Source: Streptomyces prunicolor NBRC 13075 (lineage in GTDB: Bacteria; Actinomycetota; Actinomycetes; Streptomycetales; Streptomycetaceae). Taken from it: 64,000 nucleotides of DNA. The notes beneath the pieces were generated by a model. That model was not told where the DNA came from. It worked only from the letters and a program-made list of their open reading frames with translations, and made no database searches. Location: contig NZ_BARF01000050.1 of assembly GCF_000367365.1 (NCBI RefSeq), positions 62,001-126,000 of the forward strand, in the 5' to 3' direction. The translations under genes were made by a program, and so were the position numbers. Below are positions 52,319-63,000 of this stretch, one piece after another. Within the stretch, counting starts at the first letter, position 1. Each line of letters opens with the position of its first letter.

Positions 52319-55300
52319 CGGGCCCCCTTGCTGACCAGGCTCTCGAAGAGCTCGCCGGCGACGTCGATCTCCACTCCGCCATGCCGCACCCGTTCGATGA
52401 GCGTGCGCAGGGAGTCCTCACCGCCGGGATCCTGCTGCCGGTCCGGTGAGGCGGCGCCACGTGCTGCCGGCGCCGCGGACACCTGCTTCCACAGGAAGCC
52501 GGTGAACTCCCGGATCGTGGGATAGCTGTAGATCCTGGACGCCGTGATCTCCAGCCCGTACCGCTTGTTGAGCTCCTGGATCCACTCCACGCCGATGATC
52601 GAGTCGAGTCCCAGGTCGACGAAGTTCTTGTCGGGGTCGATCTCGCCGCGCTTGACCACCAGGATCTCGGAGAGGCTGGACGTGAGTTCGTCCTCCAGTT
52701 GCTCCGCGGAGATCTCCGGCACGCTCGGCGCCACGAGCGTCGGCTCGGGGGCGACAGTGACCGGGGAGCGCGGGGGCGCGGGTGCGGGAGCGGGAGCGGG
52801 CGCGGGCGCGGGAGCCGGGGCGGGAGCCGGGGCGGGAGCCGGGACCGGGGCGGTGGCATCGGGGCGCGGTCGCTCCTGTGCCGGCTCGGGTGCGGAGCGG
52901 GTGGGCAGCGGGGAGAGCCGGACGCGCGGACGGTGCGGTGACGCTGCCTTGTCGGGCTCCGCCGTTACGGACACCGGCTCGGCCGGCACGGGAGCCGTCT
53001 CCTCCGGTACGTCCCGCCGTGTGTCCTGATCGGCCGTGGCCTCCCCCGCACCGGGTGCGTCCCGGACCCAGTAACGCTCCTTGGCGAACGGGTAGGTCGG
53101 CATGCTCATGCGATAGGGCAGGTCGTCGCCGTACAGCTCGGTCCAGTCCAGCTTCAGGCCGATGGCCCACAGGGCAAGCACCTTGCCGTACCTGCCCTTC
53201 GCGAGCATCGCGTCCACAGCGGGGCTGAGGTCGTCGTCCGCCAACAGCGCGCGCAGCTCCTGGTGCCGCTTGGTCTGTCCCTGATACAGGCCCTCGATGG
53301 CTTTCTCGCCATTCAGGTATGCCTGGAGCCGCGTCTCCAGCACCGCGACGCCGTCCACAGTCGTGGCCAGCCGGTATTCCATCTCCTCGCGTCCGATCTG
53401 CAACGTGTACGCGGCGTCGACCAGGCAGTCGTCGGTCACCGCTCCCTCGCGGACCGCCTCCAGCAACTGGACTGCGCCGGCCCGGAGCTGCTCTTCGTTG
53501 CGTGCCGAGAGGACGATCAGCGCGGGGTGTTCCCGCGTGGCCCGGGTGCGGGACGGCCGTGCGGAGCCGGTGTACTCCTCGATGAGGACGTGCGCGTTGG
53601 CCCCGCCGGCACCGAAGGACGACACGCCCGCGACCCGGGGCCCCTCCGTCGCCTCGCCGTCGCGGACGACTGCCGGCCGCCGCCACTCGCCGAGCTGCCG
53701 CTGCACCGTGAACGGCGTCTGCTCGAAGCGGATGTTGGGATTCGTCTGCTCGGCGTGGAGGCTCGGCACCAGTACTCCGTGCTGCATCTGCAGCACGACC
53801 TTCATGAGACCCGCGATACCGGCGGCGGCCTCCAGGTGGCCGATGTTCGACTTCACCGAGCCGATCGCGCAGAACGCGTTGTCCTCGGTGTCACCCCGGA
53901 ACGCCTGGGTGAGGCCGACCACCTCGATCGGGTCTCCGAGGTCGGTGCCGGTCCCGTGCGCTTCGATGTAGCTGACCGAGCGGGCATCGATGCCCGCCTT
54001 GTTCAGCGTTCTGCGAATGAGGTCGCGCTGGGCCGTCGGGCTGGGCACCGTGTAACCGTGCGTCTGCCCTCCGTGGTTCACCCCGGTGGCCGGGATGACC
54101 GCGTAGATGTGGTCGTGGTCGGCGATCGCGTCGGACAGGCGCTTCAGGACGACGGCCCCGACGCCCTCTCCTGGCACGTAGCCGTTCGCGGAACTGCCGA
54201 AGCTCTTGCAGCGTCCGTCGACGGACAGCATGCGGTGCGAGCAGAGGCCGACGTAGTTGGACGGGTGGAGGTACAGGTTCACACCGCCCGCGATCGCCAT
54301 CTCGCAGTCGCCGCGGTGGATGTTCTCGCATGCCTCGTGCACGGCGACCAGTGAGGAGGAGCACATCGTGTCGATGGGCATGCTCGGTCCGCGCAGATCG
54401 AGCAGATACGACACGCGGTTGGCCGCGGAGGCGAACGACGTGTGCAGTTCCCCTCGCCTGCCCTCGTTCGCGAACTCGGGTCCGTACAGATTGAAGCCGG
54501 TCTTCGTGATGCCCGCGAAGACACCGACGTTGCGGTCGTAGCGCTGTGCCAGCTGCTCCTTCGTGTAGCCGGCGTCCTCCATGGCCTCCCAGGACGTGGA
54601 GATGAAAAGCCGCTCCTGCGGGTCCATGCCGAAGGCCTCGCGCGGTGACATCCGGAAGAACAGGGGGTCGAACTCGGCGAAGCTTTCGACGAAGCCACCC
54701 CACTTGCCGTAGCTCTTGCGCTGCTCGACCGCCTCTGCCGGATCCGGGTGGTAGAAGCCCTCCAGCTCCCACCGGTCGCCCGGAATCTCCGTGATGCAGT
54801 CCCGGCCGGCCTCCAGGTTCTCCCAGTACTTCTTCAGGCTGTCCGCCTGCGGGTAGCGCCCGGACATACCGATGATGGCGATGGGCTCCCGGACCTCCTT
54901 CGTACGCCGGGCGGACGACTGCCGCGCCGACGGCCCGGCCGCCATGGGCGTGGTCTCCACCGGCGCGGCCGTCACCGTTCGCGTCGTCAGCGGCCCGGAC
55001 GTGACTCGGGGGTCCGCCGACGGTCCGTCGGTGGGCGTCACGGCGGACGTGCCCGTCCAGGCCCGGCAGGCGGCGGGATACTCGGCGAGCAGGTAGTCGG
55101 CGGCCTGGGCGATGGTTCGCCGCTCGAAGAACAGCGTCTTGGGCAGATCGCCGAACCCGTCCTCCAGCGCCCGGTTCCATCGGGTGATCATGACGGAGTC
55201 GATGCCGTACGACTCCAGCGGCTCGTAGTGGTCGATGGCATCACCGGCCAGCTTGGCGATCCTGGCCAGCTGACTCTTCAGCCGGTCGACGACCTTCTCC

Positions 55301-58300
55301 CGGACCGCGTCCTCGTCGAAGGCGGTTGCTCGGACAGGTTCGGACCGCAGGTGGGTGCCGGCCGCGGAGTTCACATATTCCATGATCTTTTCCCGGGATC
55401 CCGCGAAGACGGCCAGCCGGTCGCAGCCCATGGCGAGGCCACAGTCCAACGCCTGCATGGCGGCCTTCGTCTCCAGTGCTACCGTGCCGGTCTTCTCCCG
55501 CAGCCACTCCTCGCTCTCCTCGTCCACGCCCATCCCGCCGTCGCGCCAGAGCGGCCAGTTCACGGACAGGGTGTGACCGCTGCGCCGGCCCGAGGCCACG
55601 AGGCGGTTGCGGTAAGGGGCGTAGGCGTCCATGAATCCGTTGGCCGCCGCGTAGTCGGCTTGGCCGACGTTGCCGAAGGCGGACGACACCGAGGAGAAGA
55701 GCACGAAGAAGTCGAGTTCCAGCGCCCGGCTCGCCTCGTCCAGGTTCACCACCCCCCTGACCTTTGGCGCCAGTACTCGGCGCACGTCGTCGGCGGTCTT
55801 GCTCAGCAGGAATCCGTCGCTCAGCACACCCGCGCAGTGGACGATGCCGTCGAGTCGGCCGAAACGGCTGCGCAAGCCCGTCATGAGCTCCTCGACGTCC
55901 GGGCGGCAGGCGACGTCGAGCGTGCGGTAGTCGACCCGGGCCCCATGGGCTCTCAGCGCCTCCAAGGCCTCCAGCCTGCGCGGGTCCGGATCGGAGCGTC
56001 CGGTCAGGACGAGTCGCGCGCGGGGCTCCCGGCGCACGATCTCCTCGGCGACAAGCAGCCCCAGGGCTCCCGCCCCACCGGTGATCAGATAGACGCCGTC
56101 CGGTTTCCACCGGGGCTCTGCCGTACCGGGCCGGGCGGGCTCGGCCTCGCGGTGGGCGGCGACGAGGCGGCGCCCCTGCTCGTAGCGGACATGGCGAGCG
56201 TCAGGGAGCGCCGCGTTCTCTTCGAGGACGGCCGCCAGGCGGTCCGACTCCGCGCCGGTCTCGATCAGCTGGCCGACCAGCTTCGGGTTCTCCAGAGTCG
56301 CCGTTCTGACCGCTCCGGCCAGACCGGACAGACACGCGTCGGGGCCGACTCCGGGCACGACGATCTGCACCAGAACGCGCCCGGTCACGCCTCCCCGCAG
56401 AAGCTCCTGCAGTTCCTCGGTCAACCGCAGCGCGTAGTCCTCGAACCGCCCGTCCATGGAGCGCTCGGACGACTGCAGGACCTTGACCCGCCGGGTGCCG
56501 TCCGCAGCCGGCATCAGCCGTGAGGGCGCCGCCGGGTCGTCCCCACACAGGATGACGAGGTGATCCGTCCAGCGGACGCCGGCATCCGGAGCGGTCGCCG
56601 GTGCTTCCCTCCAGTGCGGCAGCAGGAGCAGCGGAGGCTCCTGCGGCGCCGCGGGCTCGCGCACGCTCACCGGCTGCGGCGCCGCGGGCCGGTCCGTGTG
56701 CCGGGGCAGCCAGTACCGCTCCTTGGCAAACGGGTAGGTCGGGAGCGGAACGCGGCGCGGGCGACGGCCGTCGTAGAGGCGCGACCAGGGGATTGCGCCC
56801 CCCTTCACCCACAGCTCCAGGATCTCGGCGTACCGGTGGCTCCGGAGGCACTCCTCGATGGCCTCCGGTCGTGCCCCTTCCACACCGGAGACGTCGGTGG
56901 TGGGTGCGTCGCGTTGTACGGACCCTCGGTACAGCGCCGGATCCTCGTCTCCGTCGAGATGCCGCTGGAGCGCGGAGACGAGCTCGCTCCGGGAGCGGGC
57001 CACGAAAGCCAGCCGCGCCTTCATCGCCTCCCTGCCGGTCTGCAGGGTGTACGCGAGGTCCGCCGTGTCGTAGTCGTCGAGCGAGCCGTCCCGCAGTGCG
57101 GTCAGCAGCCTGTCTGCCCCCAGGCGCAGCCGTTCCTCGTTCCTGGCGGACAGGACGAAGACCGATGCCGCCGCAGGCGCCTCCCCCGGGGTGCGGTCGC
57201 GCGGCTCGTGGGCCCGGTACTCCTCGATGACAAGATGGGCGTTGGCACCCCCGGCGCCGAAGGACGAGACTCCCGCGATCCGCGGATACTCGCGTTCTTC
57301 GCCGTCGACGGTGAGCCTCGGCCGGATCCAGGGCGCCGGTTCCTGCTGCACCGTGAACGGTGTGTCCGCGAAGTCGATCTCGGGGTTGGGCGTGCGCGCG
57401 TGCAGGGAGGGCGCCAGCTCGCCGTGCTTCATCTGCAGCAGCACCTTGGTGACACCGGCTATCCCGGCCGCGCTCTCGCAGTGCCCGATGTTGGTCTTGA
57501 CCGAACCGATCGCACAGAACTGGTTGTCCGGGGTGTGCCGCCGAAATGCCCTGGCGAGAGCGGCGACCTCGATCGGGTCGCCCAGTGCCGTCCCTGTCCC
57601 GTGGGCCTCGACATAGCTGACGGTGCGCGCGTCGCAGCCCGCGGCCTGCAGGCTCTCGGAGACCAGCTCCAGCTGTGCCTTGAGGTTCGGCACGGTGTAG
57701 CCGTTGGTCCTTCCGCCCGCGTTCAGCCGGCTGCCCTTGATGACGCCGTAGATGGTGTCGCCGTCGGCCACCGCCTGAGCGAGCGGCTTCAGCACCACCG
57801 AGCCGACGCCCTCGCCGTCGACGAATCCGTCGGCCTTGTCACCGAACGCCTTGCAGCGGTCGTCCGGCGACAGCATGGTCATCGACGTGAGGCGCAGATA
57901 GTGCACCGGATCCACGATCAGATTGACCCCGCCCGCGATCGCGCATTCGCAACTGCCGTTGTTCAGGCTCTCGACCGCCAGGTGGATCGCCGTCAGCGAC
58001 GACGAGCAGGCCGTGTCGACGGCAAGGCTGGGGCCGTGGAAGTCCAGCGAGTACGACACCCGGTTCGCGATGGACCAGTAGTTCGCCCCCGAGGGGTAGT
58101 TGCCGTTCATCACCCCGACGAAGACGCCGACCCGACGGGTGCCGGAGAGCGCCGCCGGGGTGTAGCCGGCGTCCTCGACGGAGGCGTAGGCGGTCTGCAG
58201 GAACAGGCGTTCCTGCGGGTCCATCATCTCGGCCTCGGCCGGGGAGATACGGAAGAACAAGGGGTCGAACGTGTCGATGTCCGTGAGGAAGCCGCCCCAC

Positions 58301-60009
58301 TTGGTGTACATCGCGTCGGGGTCGCCCGGCGCGTCCCGGTAGTACGTCCGCCAGTCCCAGCGGTCGGCCGGGATCTCCGTGACGCAGTTCCTGCCCTCCC
58401 GGATGTTCGTCCAGAACTGGTGCACGTCCTCCGCGCCCGCGTACCGTCCTGCGAGCCCTATGACGGCGATCGCCTGCGAACCCGTTGGGGGCTCCGAGGT
58501 CCGTGTGCTGCCGGATGGGCCGGTGGCGGGCGTCTCGCGGGCCGGCTCCCGGGGGGCGGGCACGGTGCCGGGCTGTGCCGGCTCCTGCGCCGCGAACATC
58601 TCGGCGAGAGCGTCCGCACGGAACTCAGCGAAGTACTCAGCGAGTTCGTCGATCGTCTGGTACTCGAAGAACAAGGTGCTGCTCACCTTGCCGAGCGTCC
58701 TGCGCAGCCGGTTCGTCAGCTGCACCACCACCAGCGAGTCGATCCCGTACGTCTGCAGTGGCTCGGCCGCGTCGATCCTGTGTGCCGGCCGCTTCAGCGT
58801 TTCGGCGACGAGCGTGGTGAGGTACTCCACGCACCGGCTCTTCAGGGTGTCCTTGGCGACGGAGACTCCGACGGGTGCGCCGGCCGATGCCGCGGCGCGG
58901 ATGGAGGCGTCCGGGGCAGTGCTGCCGGAGGGGGTGTGCACGGTGACGCGCCGCCGCACCACGCCGTCGCTCACGGCGCAGATCAGCTGCTGTCCCGCGT
59001 CCGCCTCCGGAACCTCGGGGAACGAGGCGGGGTGCAGCCCCTCCTCGCGCAGCACCCGCTTCCAGGTCTCCGGCGCGAGTCCCGGGCAGCCCGGAAGGCG
59101 CAGTTCCGGGTCCTCCGCGCGCCACCAGCCCTCCAGCAGGCCGAAGGTCAGGTGGGCGAAGAGCGAGTTGCCCACGAGTTCGTTGGCCACGAGTACGCCG
59201 CCGGGCTGCAGGAGTGCCTTGGCCTGCCGCAGTGTGTCGCGGATGGACCGGGTGGCGTGCAGCACGTTGGCCGCGATCACCACGTCGTAGCCACCGGCCT
59301 CCAGGCCCTGTTCCTCGGGTGCCGCCTCGACGTCGAACAGGCGGCAGGCGACGTAGGGATGTCCGGGGACGAACTCCCGCTCGGCGTGCAGGAGGAAGGC
59401 CTGTGACACGTCGGTGTACGTGTACTCCCGCATCCGGTCGCGCAGGGGGTGCAGCGCGCGAAGCACGGCACTGCTGGTCGCGCCGGTACCCGCTCCGATC
59501 TCGATGACACGGAAGGTGGCGCCGGGATCGTCGCGCAGCCGGCGTGTCAGGTGCGCCAGAACCTGGTCGGCCAGTGCTTCCCGCCCGGCGTCGGCCTCTG
59601 GGTTGTCCCGGTAGACCGCCTCCACCAGTTTCAGGGAGGAATCGGGGAAGAGGACCTCCACCGCCGGGGTGTCACCGGTCAGGACCGACCGCAGCGCGCG
59701 CACGGTGCGGTCCACCAGGGCGACCTTGCCCCGCAGATGGGGAACCTCCAGCCATTCGTCCCGGCCGCACTCCCACTCGTGCCACAGGGCGTCCACGTCC
59801 GTGGTGGTGCCGCCGTCGAGAAGGCTCTCGCGGCGCAGCACCCGGAGAGTCTCCTCGGTCCAGCCCCGGTGGGCCCCCGATATCCCGGCATCGCCCATGA
59901 CCACGACGGGGTCGGCGTCCGGCCCGAGTCGGGCACCCATGGCGGACAGTTCGGCTCGCACCAGCCGTGCGAGCAGGCGCTCGAGGCGCCCTTCGTATCG
60001 TTCGGTCAT
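52315..60009 (-). CDS. PKS: cMT-ACP-KS-KR-ACP-KS-ACP
   Basis: Protein of about 2564 residues. It opens with a C-methyltransferase domain (VIEIGAGTGATSSAVLRAL, about 166-184) and ACP1 (YGIDSLVVVQL, Ser about 425), completing the module begun by the previous protein. KS1 (about 512-940) has VDTACSSSL (about 667), VEAHGTGT and KTNIGHCESAAG. The KR has YLITGGAGALGLLVAEE (about 1305) and FSSVSSAFGNVGQADYAAAN. ACP2 is YGIDSVMITRW (about 1604). KS2 (about 1708-2130) has IDTMCSSSL (about 1883). An Ala-Pro linker precedes ACP3, LGLDSIIGVEW (about 2470), with Trp six residues after Ser. ATG 60009 overlaps the upstream stop (ATGA); GTG 60018 is the alternative. No AT is present. Confidence 0.92.
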   Translation of the reverse strand: MTERYEGRLERLLARLVRAELSAMGARLGPDADPVVVMGDAGISGAHRGWTEETLRVLRRESLLDGGTTTDVDALWHEWECGRDEWLEVPHLRGKVALVDRTVRALRSVLTGDTPAVEVLFPDSSLKLVEAVYRDNPEADAGREALADQVLAHLTRRLRDDPGATFRVIEIGAGTGATSSAVLRALHPLRDRMREYTYTDVSQAFLLHAEREFVPGHPYVACRLFDVEAAPEEQGLEAGGYDVVIAANVLHATRSIRDTLRQAKALLQPGGVLVANELVGNSLFAHLTFGLLEGWWRAEDPELRLPGCPGLAPETWKRVLREEGLHPASFPEVPEADAGQQLICAVSDGVVRRRVTVHTPSGSTAPDASIRAAASAGAPVGVSVAKDTLKSRCVEYLTTLVAETLKRPAHRIDAAEPLQTYGIDSLVVVQLTNRLRRTLGKVSSTLFFEYQTIDELAEYFAEFRADALAEMFAAQEPAQPGTVPAPREPARETPATGPSGSTRTSEPPTGSQAIAVIGLAGRYAGAEDVHQFWTNIREGRNCVTEIPADRWDWRTYYRDAPGDPDAMYTKWGGFLTDIDTFDPLFFRISPAEAEMMDPQERLFLQTAYASVEDAGYTPAALSGTRRVGVFVGVMNGNYPSGANYWSIANRVSYSLDFHGPSLAVDTACSSSLTAIHLAVESLNNGSCECAIAGGVNLIVDPVHYLRLTSMTMLSPDDRCKAFGDKADGFVDGEGVGSVVLKPLAQAVADGDTIYGVIKGSRLNAGGRTNGYTVPNLKAQLELVSESLQAAGCDARTVSYVEAHGTGTALGDPIEVAALARAFRRHTPDNQFCAIGSVKTNIGHCESAAGIAGVTKVLLQMKHGELAPSLHARTPNPEIDFADTPFTVQQEPAPWIRPRLTVDGEEREYPRIAGVSSFGAGGANAHLVIEEYRAHEPRDRTPGEAPAAASVFVLSARNEERLRLGADRLLTALRDGSLDDYDTADLAYTLQTGREAMKARLAFVARSRSELVSALQRHLDGDEDPALYRGSVQRDAPTTDVSGVEGARPEAIEECLRSHRYAEILELWVKGGAIPWSRLYDGRRPRRVPLPTYPFAKERYWLPRHTDRPAAPQPVSVREPAAPQEPPLLLLPHWREAPATAPDAGVRWTDHLVILCGDDPAAPSRLMPAADGTRRVKVLQSSERSMDGRFEDYALRLTEELQELLRGGVTGRVLVQIVVPGVGPDACLSGLAGAVRTATLENPKLVGQLIETGAESDRLAAVLEENAALPDARHVRYEQGRRLVAAHREAEPARPGTAEPRWKPDGVYLITGGAGALGLLVAEEIVRREPRARLVLTGRSDPDPRRLEALEALRAHGARVDYRTLDVACRPDVEELMTGLRSRFGRLDGIVHCAGVLSDGFLLSKTADDVRRVLAPKVRGVVNLDEASRALELDFFVLFSSVSSAFGNVGQADYAAANGFMDAYAPYRNRLVASGRRSGHTLSVNWPLWRDGGMGVDEESEEWLREKTGTVALETKAAMQALDCGLAMGCDRLAVFAGSREKIMEYVNSAAGTHLRSEPVRATAFDEDAVREKVVDRLKSQLARIAKLAGDAIDHYEPLESYGIDSVMITRWNRALEDGFGDLPKTLFFERRTIAQAADYLLAEYPAACRAWTGTSAVTPTDGPSADPRVTSGPLTTRTVTAAPVETTPMAAGPSARQSSARRTKEVREPIAIIGMSGRYPQADSLKKYWENLEAGRDCITEIPGDRWELEGFYHPDPAEAVEQRKSYGKWGGFVESFAEFDPLFFRMSPREAFGMDPQERLFISTSWEAMEDAGYTKEQLAQRYDRNVGVFAGITKTGFNLYGPEFANEGRRGELHTSFASAANRVSYLLDLRGPSMPIDTMCSSSLVAVHEACENIHRGDCEMAIAGGVNLYLHPSNYVGLCSHRMLSVDGRCKSFGSSANGYVPGEGVGAVVLKRLSDAIADHDHIYAVIPATGVNHGGQTHGYTVPSPTAQRDLIRRTLNKAGIDARSVSYIEAHGTGTDLGDPIEVVGLTQAFRGDTEDNAFCAIGSVKSNIGHLEAAAGIAGLMKVVLQMQHGVLVPSLHAEQTNPNIRFEQTPFTVQRQLGEWRRPAVVRDGEATEGPRVAGVSSFGAGGANAHVLIEEYTGSARPSRTRATREHPALIVLSARNEEQLRAGAVQLLEAVREGAVTDDCLVDAAYTLQIGREEMEYRLATTVDGVAVLETRLQAYLNGEKAIEGLYQGQTKRHQELRALLADDDLSPAVDAMLAKGRYGKVLALWAIGLKLDWTELYGDDLPYRMSMPTYPFAKERYWVRDAPGAGEATADQDTRRDVPEETAPVPAEPVSVTAEPDKAASPHRPRVRLSPLPTRSAPEPAQERPRPDATAPVPAPAPAPAPAPAPAPAPAPAPAPPRSPVTVAPEPTLVAPSVPEISAEQLEDELTSSLSEILVVKRGEIDPDKNFVDLGLDSIIGVEWIQELNKRYGLEITASRIYSYPTIREFTGFLWKQVSAAPAARGAASPDRQQDPGGEDSLRTLIERVRHGGVEIDVAGELFESLVSKGAR
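52776..52858. repeat. GC-rich repeats coding an Ala-Pro linker
   Basis: Short repeats of GGGAGC/GGGGGC/GCGGGC-type hexamers that read, on the minus strand, as about a dozen Ala-Pro units between KS2 and ACP3 of the large PKS. Such runs form stiff extended linkers and can vary in copy number. Confidence 0.7.
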
Positions 60010-63000
60010 GATTGACACCGCCCCGCTCCGGCTCCGTTGCGCATCGACGCGCTCGCCGACGCGGCGATGAAGCCGGCCAAGTCGGCAAGGGTCGGGTAGT
60101 CGATGAAGATCGCTTGCGGCAGATTGATCCGGAACTCGTCACCCACCCGCGTGGCCAGCGTGGTGAGTGCCGCCGGACTGAACCCGTAGTCGCTCAACTG
60201 CCGCTCCTCGTCGGATGGTTGAATGCCGCCGCCGATCTGGGTGTTCGCCAGGTCCCGCAGCCGTCCGAGCACATCCGGCGGTGTCGGGCCCCGGTCGTCG
60301 GATTCACCCACGCCCGGGTACACCGTCACCGTCTCGGAGATGTCGATCGCATCGACGCGGTGCGGCGCCGCCTTCAGCAGGGCAAGCTGGTCGAAGGGCG
60401 AGGAAAGCAGCAGCTCCAGTGCCCGCATGGCCTCATCGGGCTCGATCGAGCCGATGCCCTCACGCTCCATGCGCTCCCGGTACGCCGTCGAGGCCACCGC
60501 TCCGACGCTCCCCCAGTAACCCCAGTTCATGACTTTGACAGGGCACGCCCATTCCCGGGCGAGACGGTCGGCGAAGGCATCCTTGAACATGCAGCCGGCC
60601 GCGTAGTTGGCCTGCCCCGCGGCCTTCGTGAAAGAGATCACCGAGGAGAAGAACAGGACGAAGTCCAGCTCCGCGTCGGCGAACACCTGGGCCATGCGGA
60701 CGCTGACGTCGAGCTTGCCCGCGTAACCGGCACGGAAGCGTTCCTCGGTCATCTGCGCCAGGCTCTGGTCCCGCAACGACAGGGCCGAGTGCACAACGCC
60801 GTGAATCGTGCCGAAACGCCATCTGACCGTTTCACAGGCACGCCGCAGCTCTGCCTCGTCGGTGCCGTCCGCCCGCAGATAGAGGGGGGCAGGTCCGAAG
60901 GACGCCAGCCGGTCGATCTTCCGCTCGATCACGGGATCACTGTCGCGACGCCCGATCCACACGACCTGGGCCCGATACGTTCTGATCATGTACTCGGTCC
61001 AGGCCTCGCCGATCCCGCCGGCGCCGCCGATCACGACATACACACCGCCGTGGCGATAGCCCGTGCGCCGACCGGGTGCCGCGCCCTGGAGCGGGATCAG
61101 TTTCCGCCTGCGCCACTGCTTCCCGCGCCACGCGTACACGTCCGAGCCGGTGCTCCGAAGGTGCCGGAGCTCCTCGGCCGGCCACTCCTCGTGCAGGGGC
61201 AGGTCGACGGCTCGGACACGCCAATCCGGGTACTCCTTGACCAGCGAACCGACCAGGCCGTGGACTCCGGCATGCGTCGGGTCGACGGCTTCCGCGCGAT
61301 CGGTCGCCTGCGCCTGTTCCGTGACCACCGTCCAGAGCAGGTCGCGGTGGCCGTAGTCGAGTGCGAGCACGGCCTTGACGATCCGGAACAGCTGGATGAC
61401 GCCAATCTCCTGGTCCTTCGGCATGGTGTCCCAGCCGGCCGCCGGGGCCGCGGGGCCGGGTGCGGTCCACAGCAGGTGAGCGATCGGGCCGCAGGCCCGC
61501 AACTGCGCGCTGATCCGGTCGACGGTGGCGTCCTCGGCAAGCACCAGCGGCTGCGCTTCCGGGAACGCCCGCGCCAGCCTTCGTACGGCCGTCGGGTCCC
61601 CGCCCGCGACGACCGTCCGCCCCGGGCCCGGCAGGTCGTGGACCTCGCTCGCCGGCCTGACGGTGTCCCACATGGGGACGGCCGTGATCGTTTCGATGTC
61701 CCGTGCGCCCGCCTCGGAAAACCCGTCCTTCCAGGCTCGGGAGGAGGCACCTGTGATCCGTACGCACACGGTGCCGTCCGCGTCGCACAGGTCCACGTCG
61801 AACTTCCGCAGCCTGCTTGTGGCAGTCGTACCCTCGCTGAGCCGTACCCGGGCCCACATCGACGGCCGGCACCGGCTGAGGATGTCCACCGACTCGAACG
61901 CGAACGGCATGACGGGTTCCCCGAACCCGGCAAGGTCCGTCCGGAGCCCGACAGTGGCCTGCAGCGCGGAGTCGAGCAGGCTCGGATGGAGGACATACGC
62001 GTCCCCGGTCTCGCGTACGGACGGCGGCAGTCCCACCTTCGCAAGTGCCTGCGTCTCGCCCCCGAGGACGTATTCGATCCCCTGGAAGGCCGGGCCGTAC
62101 TCCATCTCCGCCGCACGGAACATCCCGTAGCACTGGTCCGCCGTCAGTCGGCCGGCGTCGCAACCGGTCCGGACGGCGTCCAGGTCCAGGCGCGCCGAGC
62201 CGCCGCCGTCACCGGTCAGCGGGACGGCACTGCCCTGGCAGTGCAGTACGGCCTGCTCACCGGGTTGCCCGGTGAGGGTGTACACAGCGAAGTCGAGCCT
62301 GTCCGTCCGGCCGGTGTCCGCGAGCGTGAGAGCCACCTCGACGTGCGTACCGGGGCCGGACGCCTCGATAGGCGTCAGCCATACGACGTCCTCCAGCCGT
62401 AGGCCTTCACCGGACGGGCCGGACGCCTGGCCGCTGCGCCGCACGGCCTCCCGGACCATTTCCAGGTACGCCGCGCCGGGCAGGATCCGCCGCCCCTTGA
62501 CCTCGTGCTCGGCGAGGAAGAACTCCTCCCCCGTGAACATCGCCCGGAACCTGGGCCCTTCGTCGTCGGACACATCCGTGTGCAGCAGGGGATGGTGAAC
62601 CGGCAAGTCCGTGGGCGGCAGGGGACGAGCAGGTTCGTCCGTGACGGGACCGGTGGCTTCGGCCGGAATCCAGTACCGGTCCTTGGCGAAGGGGTAGGCG
62701 GGCAGGGAGACGATGGCCGGCCGGGTGTCGTAGAGCGCCTCCCAGTCGATGCCGTCACCGCCGACCCAGCCTGCCACCAACCGGGCACAGTGCTCGCGCG
62801 CCGACTCCCCCGGTCCTGCCGACGCCTGGCCGACGCTGACGCCCGCAGGCCGGCCGGCCGCGCCGACCCGGCCCCGGTGGACCCACTCGTCGTCGTGGCC
62901 GGCTCCGAAGGCGCGCAGCACCGTCTCGAGTTCGCTCACCGAGCGGACGACGACGCCCATCCGGTCCCGCAGCGCCTCGCGCCCGGTCTGCAGCGTGTAA

